NCBI GenBank assembly: GCA_016592635.1
Contig: AP023240.1
Span: 3,141,630 to 3,205,629, forward strand
Source: Methyloprofundus sp.
GTDB taxonomy: Bacteria; Pseudomonadota; Gammaproteobacteria; Methylococcales; Methylomonadaceae
Direction: 5' to 3'
Length of the DNA stretch: 64,000 bases
Position numbers and translations under genes: made by a program. Within the stretch, counting starts at the first letter, position 1, and every line of letters starts with the position of its first letter. Below are positions 1 through 9,397 of this stretch, piece by piece. The notes below the pieces were generated by a model. That model was given only the letters and a program-made list of their open reading frames with translations. It was not told the DNA's origin and ran no database searches.

Positions 1-835
1 CAGTGACATGATAAAAATCAACCAATTGTTGCTGAGTATGTTGCTCTAAAAATGTCCAGTTATCTTTGGCTCCATCCGCAATACCAAGATAAAGTGCATC
101 GGGGTAACGGGCTTTTATGCAGGTGATTTCATGCTCATACCGCTCTTTGAAACTTGCCTTCCCATATTCAGGCGCTTCTCCCAAGTAGAGAGTATGCTGG
201 CGTTCACCCTCGCAGTCATACAAAGACAGGTTACCAACCATTGCTTCACGGTAACCTTCGTTTGCCATTAAAACATAAGCACCATCTAAACTGAAAACAA
301 TCGTACTAATGGGTTCATCTAATTCAGGCAGCTCATACTCCCACTTTTCTTCTTGTGCCGTCGCAATACTTCCTACCCAGTTCGTTACATTTTGTATCGT
401 GGATTTGGCAATGATCCGATTGTGATTATTCTTCAAATCAAGACAAACTGAATTGGCATTTCCTTGGGAATACTTGTGGGACAATTGCTGTGCAAATTTA
501 GGAGTCGCTGCAAAAATAGTATGCGCCGAGTCTTCTAATGGACAAAAAATATGCCCTCCTTTTGAGGATTGGTAAACATGACGTTTAATTTCAATGATGC
601 CAAAGGGCGTTTGATATTTTTTGCTGTCTCTGTTTTTAGACGTGAGTTTTACACCCTCTCTTATAATCGGAGTACCCTTTGTATCAAAGCATTTTAAAGC
701 TTCGCCTGTGGCTACGCATCCTACGCTATTGACCGCATCCAGTATCGTGTTTTCCATTTCCATCATATTGCCTTCCAGAGCTAAAGTAACTGATACGGTG
801 ATGCTTCCGTCAACATTGTGGATGATAGTTGTCAT
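1..835 (-). CDS. ISKra4-family transposase, N-terminal part (partial at window edge)
   Basis: This encodes about the first 278 residues of the transposase seen complete at 41293-42582. Translation starts at the ATG at 833-835 with MTTIIHNVDGS and runs off the window edge. The part present includes the VFSLDGAYVLMAN segment, which probably carries the first acidic residue of the DDE triad, and the LYLGIADGAKDNW segment, which probably carries the second. The protein catalyses cut-and-paste or copy-out movement of its own element. The missing part is outside the window, so there is no evidence that this copy is broken. The family assignment rests on the C-terminal motif visible only in the other copy. 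Confidence 0.9.
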   Translation of the reverse strand, partial: MTTIIHNVDGSITVSVTLALEGNMMEMENTILDAVNSVGCVATGEALKCFDTKGTPIIREGVKLTSKNRDSKKYQTPFGIIEIKRHVYQSSKGGHIFCPLEDSAHTIFAATPKFAQQLSHKYSQGNANSVCLDLKNNHNRIIAKSTIQNVTNWVGSIATAQEEKWEYELPELDEPISTIVFSLDGAYVLMANEGYREAMVGNLSLYDCEGERQHTLYLGEAPEYGKASFKERYEHEITCIKARYPDALYLGIADGAKDNWTFLEQHTQQQLVDFYHVT

Positions 836-917
836 GGGTAGAGAAAAATAATGTGATAGTAAAGATGGGGATTTTATATTAAATCATGAGAAATAACATT
901 ATATTTAAGCCTCACCC
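1..917 (-). mobile_element. ISKra4-family insertion sequence, copy A (cut by window edge)
   Basis: The sequence matches the complete copy at 41270-42664 in every stretch compared, up to the terminal motif cctcaccc at 910-917. After that base the two copies diverge, which fixes this IS end at 917. The other end lies beyond base 1. Both copies have the same orientation. The upstream region of the transposase gene (836-917) is included in the match. No target duplication can be judged because one end is missing. Confidence 0.93.
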
Positions 918-966
918 CTATCATCCCGTCTGGGGCTGACAGCGAAAGAATTTTTTATTAGCCACC

Positions 967-1758
967 TTAATCAAGATTTGTTTTTTTTACAACAGGTAAG
1001 CCATACTTCATAAATAGTTCATCTAACTCTCCAGTACGTCTAATTTTACGGATATAATCAGTAACGATTTTATTATATTCTACCGCCTTCTTTGATTGCT
1101 TTCCAAAACCAATAAAGGAGGCATATTTAAATGTCTCTCCCCCCTCCACTAGATCATTATCAAATCCAAGTTTATGTCTGGTATAAAAAAGTACTTCTTT
1201 TGATTCTGGAAAAGCATCAATCCGCCCTAACTTTATCATTTTTAACGCTCTTTCATAAACATGATCACTTCCAAGCCAAGTCAATTTGTTAGGATTATTT
1301 TTCATCCACAGGTTAATTTCTTCCCCATAGTCTCCACCTGAAATCACCCCCAACATTCCAATTGAATCTAAAGAGTTAACATTTTTAAATAGCCAAGGGT
1401 TTCCTTTTTTAATCATACAAATATCTGCTGTGTTGCTTATAAACTCTTCTGGCATAAGAACTGTTCCCTCAACTTCAGCAACGGTACTAAGTGAAGGAAT
1501 CATCCCGTCGACCTGAGCCTCTTTGAGCATTAACAAAGCTCTCGACCAAGTATCTACCTCTTTAAAAATCAAGTTATATTTAGTTCCTTTGAAAGCAGCT
1601 TTAGCAATTTCTACTAAGTAACCTTCTAGCTGATCAGTTTCAAAATTACAGCTCATTGGGCAAAAGGTAGTTTTAACAATGAACACATCATCAGCATAAG
1701 AATAAGAGCTCAGACAAGTTGATATTATTAGTACTGATCTAATAAGAAATTGCTTCAT
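967..1758 (-). CDS. periplasmic solute-binding protein, family 3 type
   Basis: The 263-residue product has a cleavable signal peptide (about residues 1-22, ending SYSYA-DD) and then the two-lobed fold of SBP_bac_3 proteins. These bind amino acids or other small ligands in the periplasm for ABC transporters or sensor proteins. Recognisable pieces are the early segment on lobe 1 reading GYLVEIAKAAF, the DGMIPSLS stretch, and the late IRRTGELDELFMKYG, which is characteristic of the family's C-terminal helix. No permease or ATPase gene lies beside it, because it sits between two insertion sequences. It may therefore be an orphan sensor-like binding protein or a leftover of a larger locus. The ligand cannot be predicted. 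The start is the only ATG that gives a sensible signal peptide. Confidence 0.85.
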   Translation of the reverse strand: MKQFLIRSVLIISTCLSSYSYADDVFIVKTTFCPMSCNFETDQLEGYLVEIAKAAFKGTKYNLIFKEVDTWSRALLMLKEAQVDGMIPSLSTVAEVEGTVLMPEEFISNTADICMIKKGNPWLFKNVNSLDSIGMLGVISGGDYGEEINLWMKNNPNKLTWLGSDHVYERALKMIKLGRIDAFPESKEVLFYTRHKLGFDNDLVEGGETFKYASFIGFGKQSKKAVEYNKIVTDYIRKIRRTGELDELFMKYGLPVVKKTNLD

Positions 1759-1958
1759 AGACTAACTCATGTGATTTTTTTGCATTGAAGTTAGTCGTAT
1801 TATAGGTGATTTATAATTGTAAAAATTGATTTTAAATAGCTGTATGCTAGCAATGAAATGACAAAATGTTTCGATGGTAATAGTAAATTATGTCCTGCCA
1901 GCAATGGGTCGATAGCAATCAGTCACCATAAGTGATTTATAGGGAGCAATTTTTAAAT

Positions 1959-2850
1959 GGCTCTTTTGAAAAGTGAGTGGGTAAATTATAATTTACAATC
2001 CTTATAAGCCACCTGAATTCGCATTTTATGGTAACAGAATTATTTCAACAAGCACTCCATATTAATTCACCTTGGTTAATTAAATCTATTGATTTTAATG
2101 CTGAAGAAAAGCGACTTGACATACACATAGACTTTGAGCGGGGAAGTACTTTTGCAGATCCTGATGGAGCTGCTAATAAAGTAAAAGAGTATAAGGCATA
2201 CGATACCATTCAAAAAAACTGGCAACATTTAAATTTTTTCGAATATGAATGTCATTTACATGCACGAGTTCCCAGAATTAAGCGTGATGATGGAAAGGTT
2301 CGGCTCATACCTACACCTTGGGAAGGCAAGGTTTCAGGGTTTACACTGCTATTTGAAGCGTTATTAATTCAATTATGCAAAGCAATGCCGGTTCACAATG
2401 TCAGTGACTTGACGGGAGTCTCCGATCATAAGATATGGCGGGTACTGGATACCTATATTGAGCTGGCCAAGATGGGTGAGGATTACAGTGATATAAGCAT
2501 CGTAGGAATGGATGAAACCTCTATTGCCAAAGGTCATGACTACATTACTCTATTCGTTGATTTGGAAGAGAGAAAAACACTGCATATCAGTGCAGGCAAA
2601 GATCATAAAACCGTTGTTGATTTTGTGGAAGTATTAGAAGCCAAACAGGGTGATAGGGGCGCAATTAAACAAGTGAGTTGCGATATGTCTCCTGCCTTTA
2701 TTAAAGGTGTTAAAGAAAACATGCCCGAGGCAGAAATTACCTTTGATAAATTTCATATCATAAAACTCATCAATGAAGCCGTTGATCAGTTTCAGCTAGA
2801 AAACAATGCCAAGCTATTGATAATTGCTCTCAAGCCTAGGAAATTAGTGA
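1959..2850 (+). mobile_element. ISL3-family element, truncated on the right
   Basis: The left tip is probably the ggctcttttgaaaag motif starting at 1959, which is typical of ISL3 ends, about 70 bases before the transposase start. The right half of the transposase and the right inverted repeat are missing. The sequence changes near 2815-2860 into the beginning of an hsdM gene in the opposite orientation. The element is dead. The exact junction is uncertain by a few tens of bases. Confidence 0.7.
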
Positions 2851-2870
2851 AATCTCTAGGGGGTGTCTGA
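2028..2870 (+). pseudogene. ISL3-family transposase, C-terminally truncated
   Basis: The open frame codes for 280 residues. About the first 260 match the ISL3 transposase plan: an N-terminal zinc-finger-like and HTH part (around VSDLTGVSDHKIWRVLD, where the HTH would be), then the catalytic core with IVGMDETSIAKGHDYITL carrying the first Asp and VSCDMSPAFIKGVKENMP carrying the second. The core continues to FDKFHIIKLINEAVD. The C-terminal part with the catalytic Glu is absent, and the last 15 or so residues are read from unrelated DNA across the junction. Normal ISL3 transposases are about 400-430 residues long, so this copy should be inactive. Confidence 0.88.
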
Positions 2871-3092
2871 ATACTTACCTATTTTTATATCTTCATCAGA
2901 TAGCTTTTGTGCCTTAAAGATTTTAGTTAGCTCTTCACGACGCGCATCAAATAAATCACTCGCACGTTTTAAAAATAACATACCAAAGATGTATTCTTTA
3001 TATTCACTGGCATCCATATTGCCACGTAAGTCATCACAGGCAGTCAGTAATAGATTTTCTAATCGAGCTAAGGTAAGTTTTGGTTGGGACAT
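2856..3092 (-). pseudogene. hsdM 5' fragment (type I restriction methyltransferase)
   Basis: The 78 codons start with [20 protein letters not shown] and continue with [20 protein letters not shown] and ASDLFD. This is the well-conserved N-terminal helical domain (HsdM_N) of type I DNA methyltransferases. The gene is cut near [10 protein letters not shown] where the ISL3 remnant begins, so the SAM-binding and NPPF catalytic regions are missing (normal length is about 500 residues). No hsdS or hsdR is nearby. This is a scar of a lost restriction-modification locus, and the insertion of the IS4 element just upstream would also have separated it from its promoter. Confidence 0.88.
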
Positions 3093-3147
3093 AAATCCTT
3101 TTTCCTGTTTTTTGTGTCGAGCAATTTTGCAGGCTACATTTTAGCAG

Positions 3148-4805
3148 CTGAAGTTTCCAAAAAAATCATCAAGCCACCATGCGTAACAGTACGGCAATCA
3201 GTGGATTTATCGGGGAGTTGCTTGGTTTGGGGCAAACATGATTAAAATCCGGGTTCAATGCTGCCTCGGTAATGATGCGCCGCACGTCTGAAAAGGCAAA
3301 ACTGGCGCGCCCTTTTACTTTGTGCCGACGCTCCGGATCCGCCTTTAAACGGTCGGCATAAATCCAGGTCAGCGTACTTGCCATCATACAAAAATTCAAA
3401 TGATTGGTCACGGAATGCGCATTACGACACTGACTTTTTTGACTGCCGATGTCTTGTTTCAACTCCTTGAATCCTGATTCGATTTTCCATCTCGCACCAT
3501 AAAACTCGATCATTTGCGTGACCGATAATGACAAGTCCGTGCTAAACAGTGCGATCCATTGCGTTTTACGAAAAACCCACACGACGCGTACTTTGCATTT
3601 TAAACTTTTCAGCATGACAATGCGTTCATGGGCAAGTACCGTACGCTGTTTGCCATAAAGAGTCACCTGATATTCGGCGGCTTCGTGACGAATGCATTTT
3701 GCCATTTCTGTTGCCGAACCCAAGCGCTGGCCATATTTTCGAGGTCTCCCTCGCTGCCCAGATTGTCTTGTCTCGGGAAGATCATATAAAACACTATTAC
3801 AGCGCAGGCGCGACAGAATATCAAACAGACTGCCTACCTCTTTGCGTACGGGCTTTAACAAACCTGCATTGCCAAACCAACTATCGGTCACCGCGAGTAT
3901 TTGCTTGCCGGAAAAATGATTTGCAACCCCGATGATCATCTGTGCAGCTTGGCCGATCTTGGTTTCAAACGACTGCAATCGACCTTTGATCTTCGCTCGA
4001 TCGGATTGTGCATCAATCGCTTTCTGTGGAAGGTAGTGGCGAAAATCTAAAAACAAACAGGCCCAACGATTTTTTATTTGCTTGAGCAAACCGATGGCTA
4101 CCACGTTTTGTGCCCATGGGTAGTCGCTTTGATTGGCTTTGGCCGCATGATCATAAATGGTTTCGCAACCAAAGATTTTTTTGCCCACTTTAGGGTTGAT
4201 GAAATCATCCAGGGCAATTAATAATCGGTCGTCCGTTTCAGGGTTGTCGATCAGGTCCCAGGCTGTTTTCCATAAACCTTGCCACGGTAATTTGGTTGAT
4301 GCCATGAATGTGTAAAATCGTTTCCGCTTGATATTGATACCGAACAGCGTTTCAAGGCTACGCCATAAATTGGAACTAATGGAGGAAGTAAACGGGACAA
4401 TGATCGACAGTAGCGTATAGGCAAATAACGAGGCTCTTTCTTTGCCGAGCGTGGTTTCTGAAAAATGTGATTGAAGAGGAGAAAGAAGATCGCGTAAAAT
4501 GAACATGAATAAGGCTTTTTTGTTTGTATAATCAATTTGTTAGCACTGTTTATTATACTACAAAATACAGCCTTATTCACTATCAACCTGTTGTTTTTAA
4601 AGTAATTTGTACTTAAATATTAGTAATTGCTAATATTTTTCGAAAATTAGACTTTCCTAATATTTGGCTGACAAAAAACTGGGAAACCAAGCTCAGCGAT
4701 ATATGGACTGTATGATTTTAATTGGATCTTGCGTGCAATGTGGCAAACCCATTAATAAATGCCCCTATCCGCCTATATACCCCCCTAAAAACTGGGAAAC
4801 TTCAG
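3148..4805 (-). mobile_element. IS4-family insertion sequence, complete with target duplication
   Basis: The ends carry the 11-bp inverted repeat ctgaagtttcc at 3148-3158 and its complement ggaaacttcag at 4795-4805. The element is flanked by an 8-bp direct repeat tttagcag at 3140-3147 and 4806-4813, which is the target duplication. The element is 1658 bp with one transposase gene. About 300 bp lie between the gene start and the right end, and this non-coding part contains a second copy of aaaaactgggaaac at 4674-4687, close to the terminal one at 4787-4800. The intact duplication suggests fairly recent insertion. Confidence 0.85.
3169..4506 (-). CDS. IS4-family transposase
   Basis: The 445-residue DDE transposase has the first Asp in LLIALDDFINPKVGKK, the second in ILAVTDSWFGNAGL, and the Y-(2)-R-(3)-E-(6)-K signature of IS4 proteins in YGARWKIESGFKELK. 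Length and spacing are normal and no internal stop is seen, so the protein is probably functional. Translation starts at the ATG at 4504-4506. The gene sits inside the inverted repeats at 3148 and 4805. Confidence 0.92.
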   Translation of the reverse strand: MFILRDLLSPLQSHFSETTLGKERASLFAYTLLSIIVPFTSSISSNLWRSLETLFGINIKRKRFYTFMASTKLPWQGLWKTAWDLIDNPETDDRLLIALDDFINPKVGKKIFGCETIYDHAAKANQSDYPWAQNVVAIGLLKQIKNRWACLFLDFRHYLPQKAIDAQSDRAKIKGRLQSFETKIGQAAQMIIGVANHFSGKQILAVTDSWFGNAGLLKPVRKEVGSLFDILSRLRCNSVLYDLPETRQSGQRGRPRKYGQRLGSATEMAKCIRHEAAEYQVTLYGKQRTVLAHERIVMLKSLKCKVRVVWVFRKTQWIALFSTDLSLSVTQMIEFYGARWKIESGFKELKQDIGSQKSQCRNAHSVTNHLNFCMMASTLTWIYADRLKADPERRHKVKGRASFAFSDVRRIITEAALNPDFNHVCPKPSNSPINPLIAVLLRMVA

Positions 4806-4837
4806 TTTAGCAGTACTCATTATTATAACCACCTCGA

Positions 4838-4897
4838 CCCCAACAAGCTTGGTCAGCAGTTTGCGACCAAAGGTATGGACTACCGATATTACCTACA
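4838..4897 (+). pseudogene. IS3-family orfB relic
   Basis: This short stretch (ccccaacaagcttgg, then ggtatggactaccgatat) matches the segment of the IS3 orfB at 40276-40335, read on the opposite strand there, that encodes SPNKLDRQFATKAPNKVWTT. It has about eleven bases deleted in the middle and several substitutions. It is a decayed fragment of an element related to the one at 39.8-41.0 kb. The rest of the gap 4806-5027 shows no gene. Confidence 0.6.
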
Positions 4898-5027
4898 TTA
4901 GAAGTCAGGAGGTTGTTTCATCCACGCTCCTATACGCCTGCATACCAAGCCATTAAAGACAATCAAGAACCCTATCCAATATCGAACGATTATTTATTTC
5001 TAGCTCCCTTATGTGTAGAGAATAATA

Positions 5028-6140
5028 TTACACATACTGCTCATTAATCCAATCTTGGTATGAGCCATCTATCACTGCCTGCCACCAAGTATCATTATCT
5101 AAATACCACTGCACTGTTTTAGCAATCCCTGTTTCAAATGACTCTCTAGGTACATAACCCAATTCATTATTGGTCTTAGTGGCATCAATAGCATAGCGTC
5201 GATCATGTCCAGGGCGGTCTTTGACATAGGTAATCAATGCTTCGGTATCTTGGTTAATTGCCGCAAGTGCCTCAGGAAATTTTTTAGCTAACGTTTGATC
5301 AGTCACAAAAGCTTGCTCTAGCAAATGACAAACCTCTTTGACGATATTAATATTTGCCCATTCGTTATTACCGCCAATATTATAAGTTTCGCCAACCTTA
5401 CCTTTATTTAGCACTAAATCAATCCCGTAGGCATGATCTTCCACATATAACCAGTCACGAATTTGCATACCATCACCATAAATGGGCAGTGACTTATTAT
5501 GTAGAATATTAATAATGACTAAAGGAATCAATTTTTCAGGAAAATGATAAGGCCCATAATTATTAGAGCAATTACTCGTCGTGACTGCTAGACCATAGGT
5601 ATGATGATAAGCCCTAACCAAATGATCTGAAGCCGCTTTACTCGCGGAGTAAGGTGAATTAGGCGCATAAGCAGCTGTTTCAGTAAAGGCAGGATCAGTT
5701 GCCGATAAAGTTCCATATACTTCATCGGTGGAAACATGATGAAAACGATGTGCTAAGGGCTGCTCACCTTTACTTACTGGAATATCTATCCAAGTTTTTT
5801 TGGCTGCTTTTAATAATGAATAAGTGCCTAAAATATTGGTTTCAATAAACTCATCAGGTCCTGTGATAGAACGATCAACATGTGATTCAGCAGCAAAGTG
5901 CACTAATGTTGTGATGCTGTGTTTGACTAATAATAACTCGACTAACTCTTGGTCACAAATATTACCTTGTACAAAAGTGTAATGAGAGTTTGTCTGTACT
6001 GCCGCCAAATTTGCAAGATTACCTGCATAAGTTAAGGCATCTAGAACTACGACCTTATCATCTGGGTAGCTTTCCAACCAATAATGGACAAAATTTGCAC
6101 CGATAAAGCCTGCGCCACCTGTTACTAATAAAGTTTTCAT
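5028..6140 (-). CDS. rfbB: dTDP-glucose 4,6-dehydratase
   Basis: This enzyme converts dTDP-D-glucose to dTDP-4-keto-6-deoxy-D-glucose, the second step of dTDP-L-rhamnose synthesis in the cytoplasm. The 370-residue extended short-chain dehydrogenase has the NAD-binding GGAGFIG at residues 8-14. The dehydratase Asp-Glu pair lies in STDE (137-140) and the YxxxK motif at Y164-K168 (YSASK). HFAAESHVDRS is also characteristic of RfbB. It is the last gene of the rfbA-rfbC-rfbD-rfbB operon and lies 76 bp after rfbD. The slightly long length (about 355 is common) comes from insertions in the C-terminal half. The rhamnose would go into LPS O-antigen or exopolysaccharide. Confidence 0.95.
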   Translation of the reverse strand: MKTLLVTGGAGFIGANFVHYWLESYPDDKVVVLDALTYAGNLANLAAVQTNSHYTFVQGNICDQELVELLLVKHSITTLVHFAAESHVDRSITGPDEFIETNILGTYSLLKAAKKTWIDIPVSKGEQPLAHRFHHVSTDEVYGTLSATDPAFTETAAYAPNSPYSASKAASDHLVRAYHHTYGLAVTTSNCSNNYGPYHFPEKLIPLVIINILHNKSLPIYGDGMQIRDWLYVEDHAYGIDLVLNKGKVGETYNIGGNNEWANINIVKEVCHLLEQAFVTDQTLAKKFPEALAAINQDTEALITYVKDRPGHDRRYAIDATKTNNELGYVPRESFETGIAKTVQWYLDNDTWWQAVIDGSYQDWINEQYV

Positions 6141-6216
6141 TCGGGTAATATTTAATTATTTGTATCGTAGAAAATATAGCTTGCACCAAAGTACCTGATG
6201 CAACTAAATTGATGGG

Positions 6217-7089
6217 TTATGACGATGCCTGTAACTCATCCAACATTGTTGTTAATTGTACGCGCCAATGGATTTGAGGCAGGTCTGGTAATGCCCCAGC
6301 CAAACTCGTTTTATCCAAAACACTATAGTATGGTCTTTTAGCGGGGGTTGGGTAGTCCTTAGTCATAATAGGCTTAATAGGGATTGCTTTTGCCAACATA
6401 TGCTTTGCTAATGCAATTTCCTGAATGGCAACCGCAAAATCATACCAACTGGCAACACCTGCATCACTCCAATGATGAATACCCACCACCTTATTAACGG
6501 CTGCCAACAAACAGACGCGCGCCAGACCTTGTGCATAAGTAGGTGAACCAATTTGATCACTGATAATGCCCAATTCAGGCTTCTCGGCCATTAAGCGCAA
6601 CATGGTTTTTACGAAGTTATTTCCATGACTGGAATACACCCAAGAAGTTCGAATAATACAGCTCTGCTCGGGAATAATTTGCCTAATTAATTGCTCACCT
6701 GCGGCTTTGCTCTCCCCATAAACACCTAAGGGCTCATACGGCTCATTAGGCAAATAGGGGATACCCTTAGTGCCACCAAAAACAAAATCAGTCGAAACAT
6801 GTACAAAATGTAACGATAATTGCGTACAGACTGTCGCCAAATTACCCACAGCAGTTGCATTAAGAAAATAGGCATTATCGCGTTCGGTCTCAGCCAAATC
6901 TACAGCGGTATAGGCAGAGGCGTTAATGACCGCATCCGCACCACTCGCTTGTAATTTAGACTTAATGGAATCTATATCCGTTATATCTATTTGCTCACGA
7001 CCAAAGCAAATAATTTCAATATGTTCATCAGACAACCTGGCAAGCTCCCAAGCCAGCTGCCCGCTTTGTCCTATCACTACAATTTTCAT
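6217..7089 (-). CDS. rfbD: dTDP-4-dehydrorhamnose reductase
   Basis: This is the last enzyme of the dTDP-L-rhamnose pathway, an NAD(P)H-dependent reductase of 290 residues. The dinucleotide-binding loop is GQSGQLA at residues 7-13, and the YxxxK catalytic pair is Y124 and K128 in YGESK. The STDFVFGG segment (99-106) is typical of RmlD. It follows rfbC after a 55-bp gap and precedes rfbB in the same direction, which supports one transcription unit. Nothing unusual is seen in length or motifs. Confidence 0.95.
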   Translation of the reverse strand: MKIVVIGQSGQLAWELARLSDEHIEIICFGREQIDITDIDSIKSKLQASGADAVINASAYTAVDLAETERDNAYFLNATAVGNLATVCTQLSLHFVHVSTDFVFGGTKGIPYLPNEPYEPLGVYGESKAAGEQLIRQIIPEQSCIIRTSWVYSSHGNNFVKTMLRLMAEKPELGIISDQIGSPTYAQGLARVCLLAAVNKVVGIHHWSDAGVASWYDFAVAIQEIALAKHMLAKAIPIKPIMTKDYPTPAKRPYYSVLDKTSLAGALPDLPQIHWRVQLTTMLDELQASS

Positions 7090-7144
7090 TGACTACCTAC
7101 GGCTGATTGAATTTCTACATCCCTTCTGTAGTGGCATGGGAAAA

Positions 7145-7693
7145 TCATTCAAAATAAGGTGCTTGCGCAAACACAAGACCTTGCTTATCCTTCTCTGCCA
7201 ACAACGGTGGTTGCTTATCAACCAACGGCCAAGCTATATTTAAAGTTGGGTCATCCCATAATAAGGAAACCTCGTGTTCTGGCGCATAATAATCAGTACA
7301 TTTATATATAAATTCAGCTGATTCACTGAGAACATAAAAACCATGTGCAAAACCCTCAGGCACCCACATCTGCCGCTTATTTTCTGCTGATAAAATAACC
7401 CCCACATGCTGACCAAAAGTGGCTGATGATTGCCGCATATCAACAGCCACATCATACACTTCACCAGCTGTCACACGCACTAATTTACCCTGCGTTTTCT
7501 GCATCTGATAATGTAGTCCACGTAGAATACCATGTGCTGATTTACTATGATTATCCTGTACGAATACTTGTTGTGCACATTGCTCATTGAATACATCTTG
7601 ACGAAATGTCTCCATAAAGAAGCCGCGCTCATCACCAAACACCTTGGGATCAAATATTTTTACATCAGGAATTGCGGTTTCTATATAACTCAT
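7145..7693 (-). CDS. rfbC: dTDP-4-dehydrorhamnose 3,5-epimerase
   Basis: This cupin-fold epimerase of 182 residues acts between RfbB and RfbD. It shows the family's [10 protein letters not shown] segment near the N-terminus, [17 protein letters not shown], which includes the catalytic His region, and the [12 protein letters not shown] and [13 protein letters not shown] stretches. Its ATG overlaps the stop of rfbA by four bases (ATGA arrangement at 7690-7693), so the two are probably translationally coupled. Confidence 0.95.
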   Translation of the reverse strand: MSYIETAIPDVKIFDPKVFGDERGFFMETFRQDVFNEQCAQQVFVQDNHSKSAHGILRGLHYQMQKTQGKLVRVTAGEVYDVAVDMRQSSATFGQHVGVILSAENKRQMWVPEGFAHGFYVLSESAEFIYKCTDYYAPEHEVSLLWDDPTLNIAWPLVDKQPPLLAEKDKQGLVFAQAPYFE

Positions 7694-8571
7694 GAAAGAA
7701 TTTTCTCATCTAATAATTTTAATAAATACTCACCATAACCACTCTTACGTAATGGCTCAGCTATCTCACGCATTTGTTCAGCAGTAATCCAGCCATTTCT
7801 ATACGCTATTTCTTCAGGTGCATTAACTTTTAAGCCTTGGCGCTTATCTATGGTGGCAATAAACTGAGCGGCAGCCAATAAGTCATCATGTGTCCCAGTA
7901 TCTAACCACGCAGTTCCACGCCCCATAACTTTGACTTTCAGTTCACCTAGCTCAAGATATTGAGCCATCACATCGGTAATTTCCAACTCACCTCGCTCTG
8001 ATGGCTGTACCTTTTTAGCAAACTCAACAACTCGTTCATCAAAGAAATACAATCCAGGCACGGCATAACTTGACTTTGGTTGACTCGGTTTTTCTTCTAT
8101 TGAAGTAGCCAGCCAAGCATCATCAAACTCCACAACTCCATAAGCTTCTGGGTTACTGACATGGTAACCAAAAACAGTTCCACCCACTTCCCTTGCATTG
8201 GCTTCTTTTAGGTTTTTAATCAAATTATGTCCATAGAACAAATTATCACCCAATATTAACGCCGCGCCTTCGCCCCCTAAAAATTCCTCAGCAATAACAA
8301 AGGCTTGCGCCAAGCCATCAGGAGTATGCTGCACAGCATAGGTTAGACTAATACCAAAGTCACTACCATTACCCAACAATTCTTTAAATTGATGAATTTC
8401 TGTCGGAGTAGAAATAACTAAAATCTCTTGTATCCCTGCTTGCATAAGCGTTGCAAGTGGGTAATAAACCATCGGCTTATCATAAACCGGCATTAATTGC
8501 TTACTCACTACCTTAGTCAAAGGGTATAGTCGCGTCCCCGTGCCACCTGCTAAAATAATTCCTTTACGCAT
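7690..8571 (-). CDS. rfbA: glucose-1-phosphate thymidylyltransferase
   Basis: This enzyme joins glucose-1-phosphate and dTTP to give dTDP-glucose, the first committed step of the rhamnose pathway. The 293 residues begin with the nucleotidyltransferase signature [11 protein letters not shown] (residues 9-19), followed by [12 protein letters not shown]. Later segments ILGDNLFYG (metal-binding Asp) and EEKPSQPKS are typical. It is the first gene of the four-gene minus-strand operon, so the promoter should lie in the gap above 8571. Confidence 0.95.
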   Translation of the reverse strand: MRKGIILAGGTGTRLYPLTKVVSKQLMPVYDKPMVYYPLATLMQAGIQEILVISTPTEIHQFKELLGNGSDFGISLTYAVQHTPDGLAQAFVIAEEFLGGEGAALILGDNLFYGHNLIKNLKEANAREVGGTVFGYHVSNPEAYGVVEFDDAWLATSIEEKPSQPKSSYAVPGLYFFDERVVEFAKKVQPSERGELEITDVMAQYLELGELKVKVMGRGTAWLDTGTHDDLLAAAQFIATIDKRQGLKVNAPEEIAYRNGWITAEQMREIAEPLRKSGYGEYLLKLLDEKILS

Positions 8572-8902
8572 TAAGTCCTCGTTTTATTTGTCGTCATAAA
8601 TAAATTTTATTGCACTTATTATAAGGGTATAGCCTTAATATTGCACGGCTAGCACTACAGCTCTCACCCAAAACAACTAAGGTTACCTATATTTGTATTG
8701 CGCCAGTCAAACGGTTAAGATACAAACTGCTTCAATTCAGTGTTAGAAATTCGGGGCACAAACTTAAATAGGGCGGCAATACGTACCTATCGCTTTTAGG
8801 TGCGCAGCACATACTCTACATAATGTTTGCCCCGTTTTATACTTCACGCAGTCAGATGTCTGATTTTATCCCCGCCCCTTAACTAGAAGAAAAAATCACA
8901 AA
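8572..8902. other. divergent intergenic region between rfbA and the ycgN-like gene
   Basis: This 331-bp gap must hold the promoters of both divergent units. No clear coding potential is seen. An imperfect palindromic stretch runs from about 8753 (ggggcacaaac) to 8835 (gtttgccccg), which may be another small mobile repeat. No riboswitch or operator was recognised. Confidence 0.4.
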
Positions 8903-9331
8903 ATGAGCTTTTGGAAAACCAAGAAATTATCAGAAATGACTACCGTAGAATGGGAATCTTTATGTGATGGTTGTGCAAAATGCTGTCTCAATAAATTAGA
9001 AGATGAAGATAGCGGCGATATTTTTTTCACCAGCGTAGTTTGCGATTTAATCGACCTTGATACCTGCCAGTGCACCCAATATAAAGAGCGCACACGCCTA
9101 GTACCTGAGTGCATCGACTTAAAACAACATAATTTTGCAGAATATAACTGGCTACCAGCTACCTGCGCTTACCGATTGCTCAGTGATGGCAAAGATTTAC
9201 CGAACTGGCACCCATTGGTATCAGGGACTCAAGATAGCGTAAAAGATGCAGGCGTTTCAATTAGCAGTTTTGCAATGAAAGAATCTCAGGTTAATGATTT
9301 AGAAGAACATATCATTGAATGGTTAGAGTGA
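8903..9331 (+). CDS. YcgN-family (UPF0260) cysteine-cluster protein
   Basis: The 142-residue protein belongs to the YkgJ/YcgN zinc- or iron-cluster group. It has the conserved CDGCAKCCLNKLED near residues 21-34 and further cysteines in VVCDLIDLDTCQCTQY and in PATCAYRL. The pattern of about eight cysteines suggests metal binding. The family is widespread in Gammaproteobacteria and its function is not established. It is transcribed alone, divergent from rfbA. The start gives the usual short N-terminus before the cysteine motif. Confidence 0.9.
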   Translation: MSFWKTKKLSEMTTVEWESLCDGCAKCCLNKLEDEDSGDIFFTSVVCDLIDLDTCQCTQYKERTRLVPECIDLKQHNFAEYNWLPATCAYRLLSDGKDLPNWHPLVSGTQDSVKDAGVSISSFAMKESQVNDLEEHIIEWLE

Positions 9332-9397
9332 TACTATTACCAATAAGCGCAGCCACTCTCAAATAAAAGCAGCAACCACGCAAAGTAAGCTATATGT

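Noticed and set aside
2863..3144. Open frame on the plus strand opposite hsdM
   Set aside because: It is the reverse of the hsdM fragment and has no domain.
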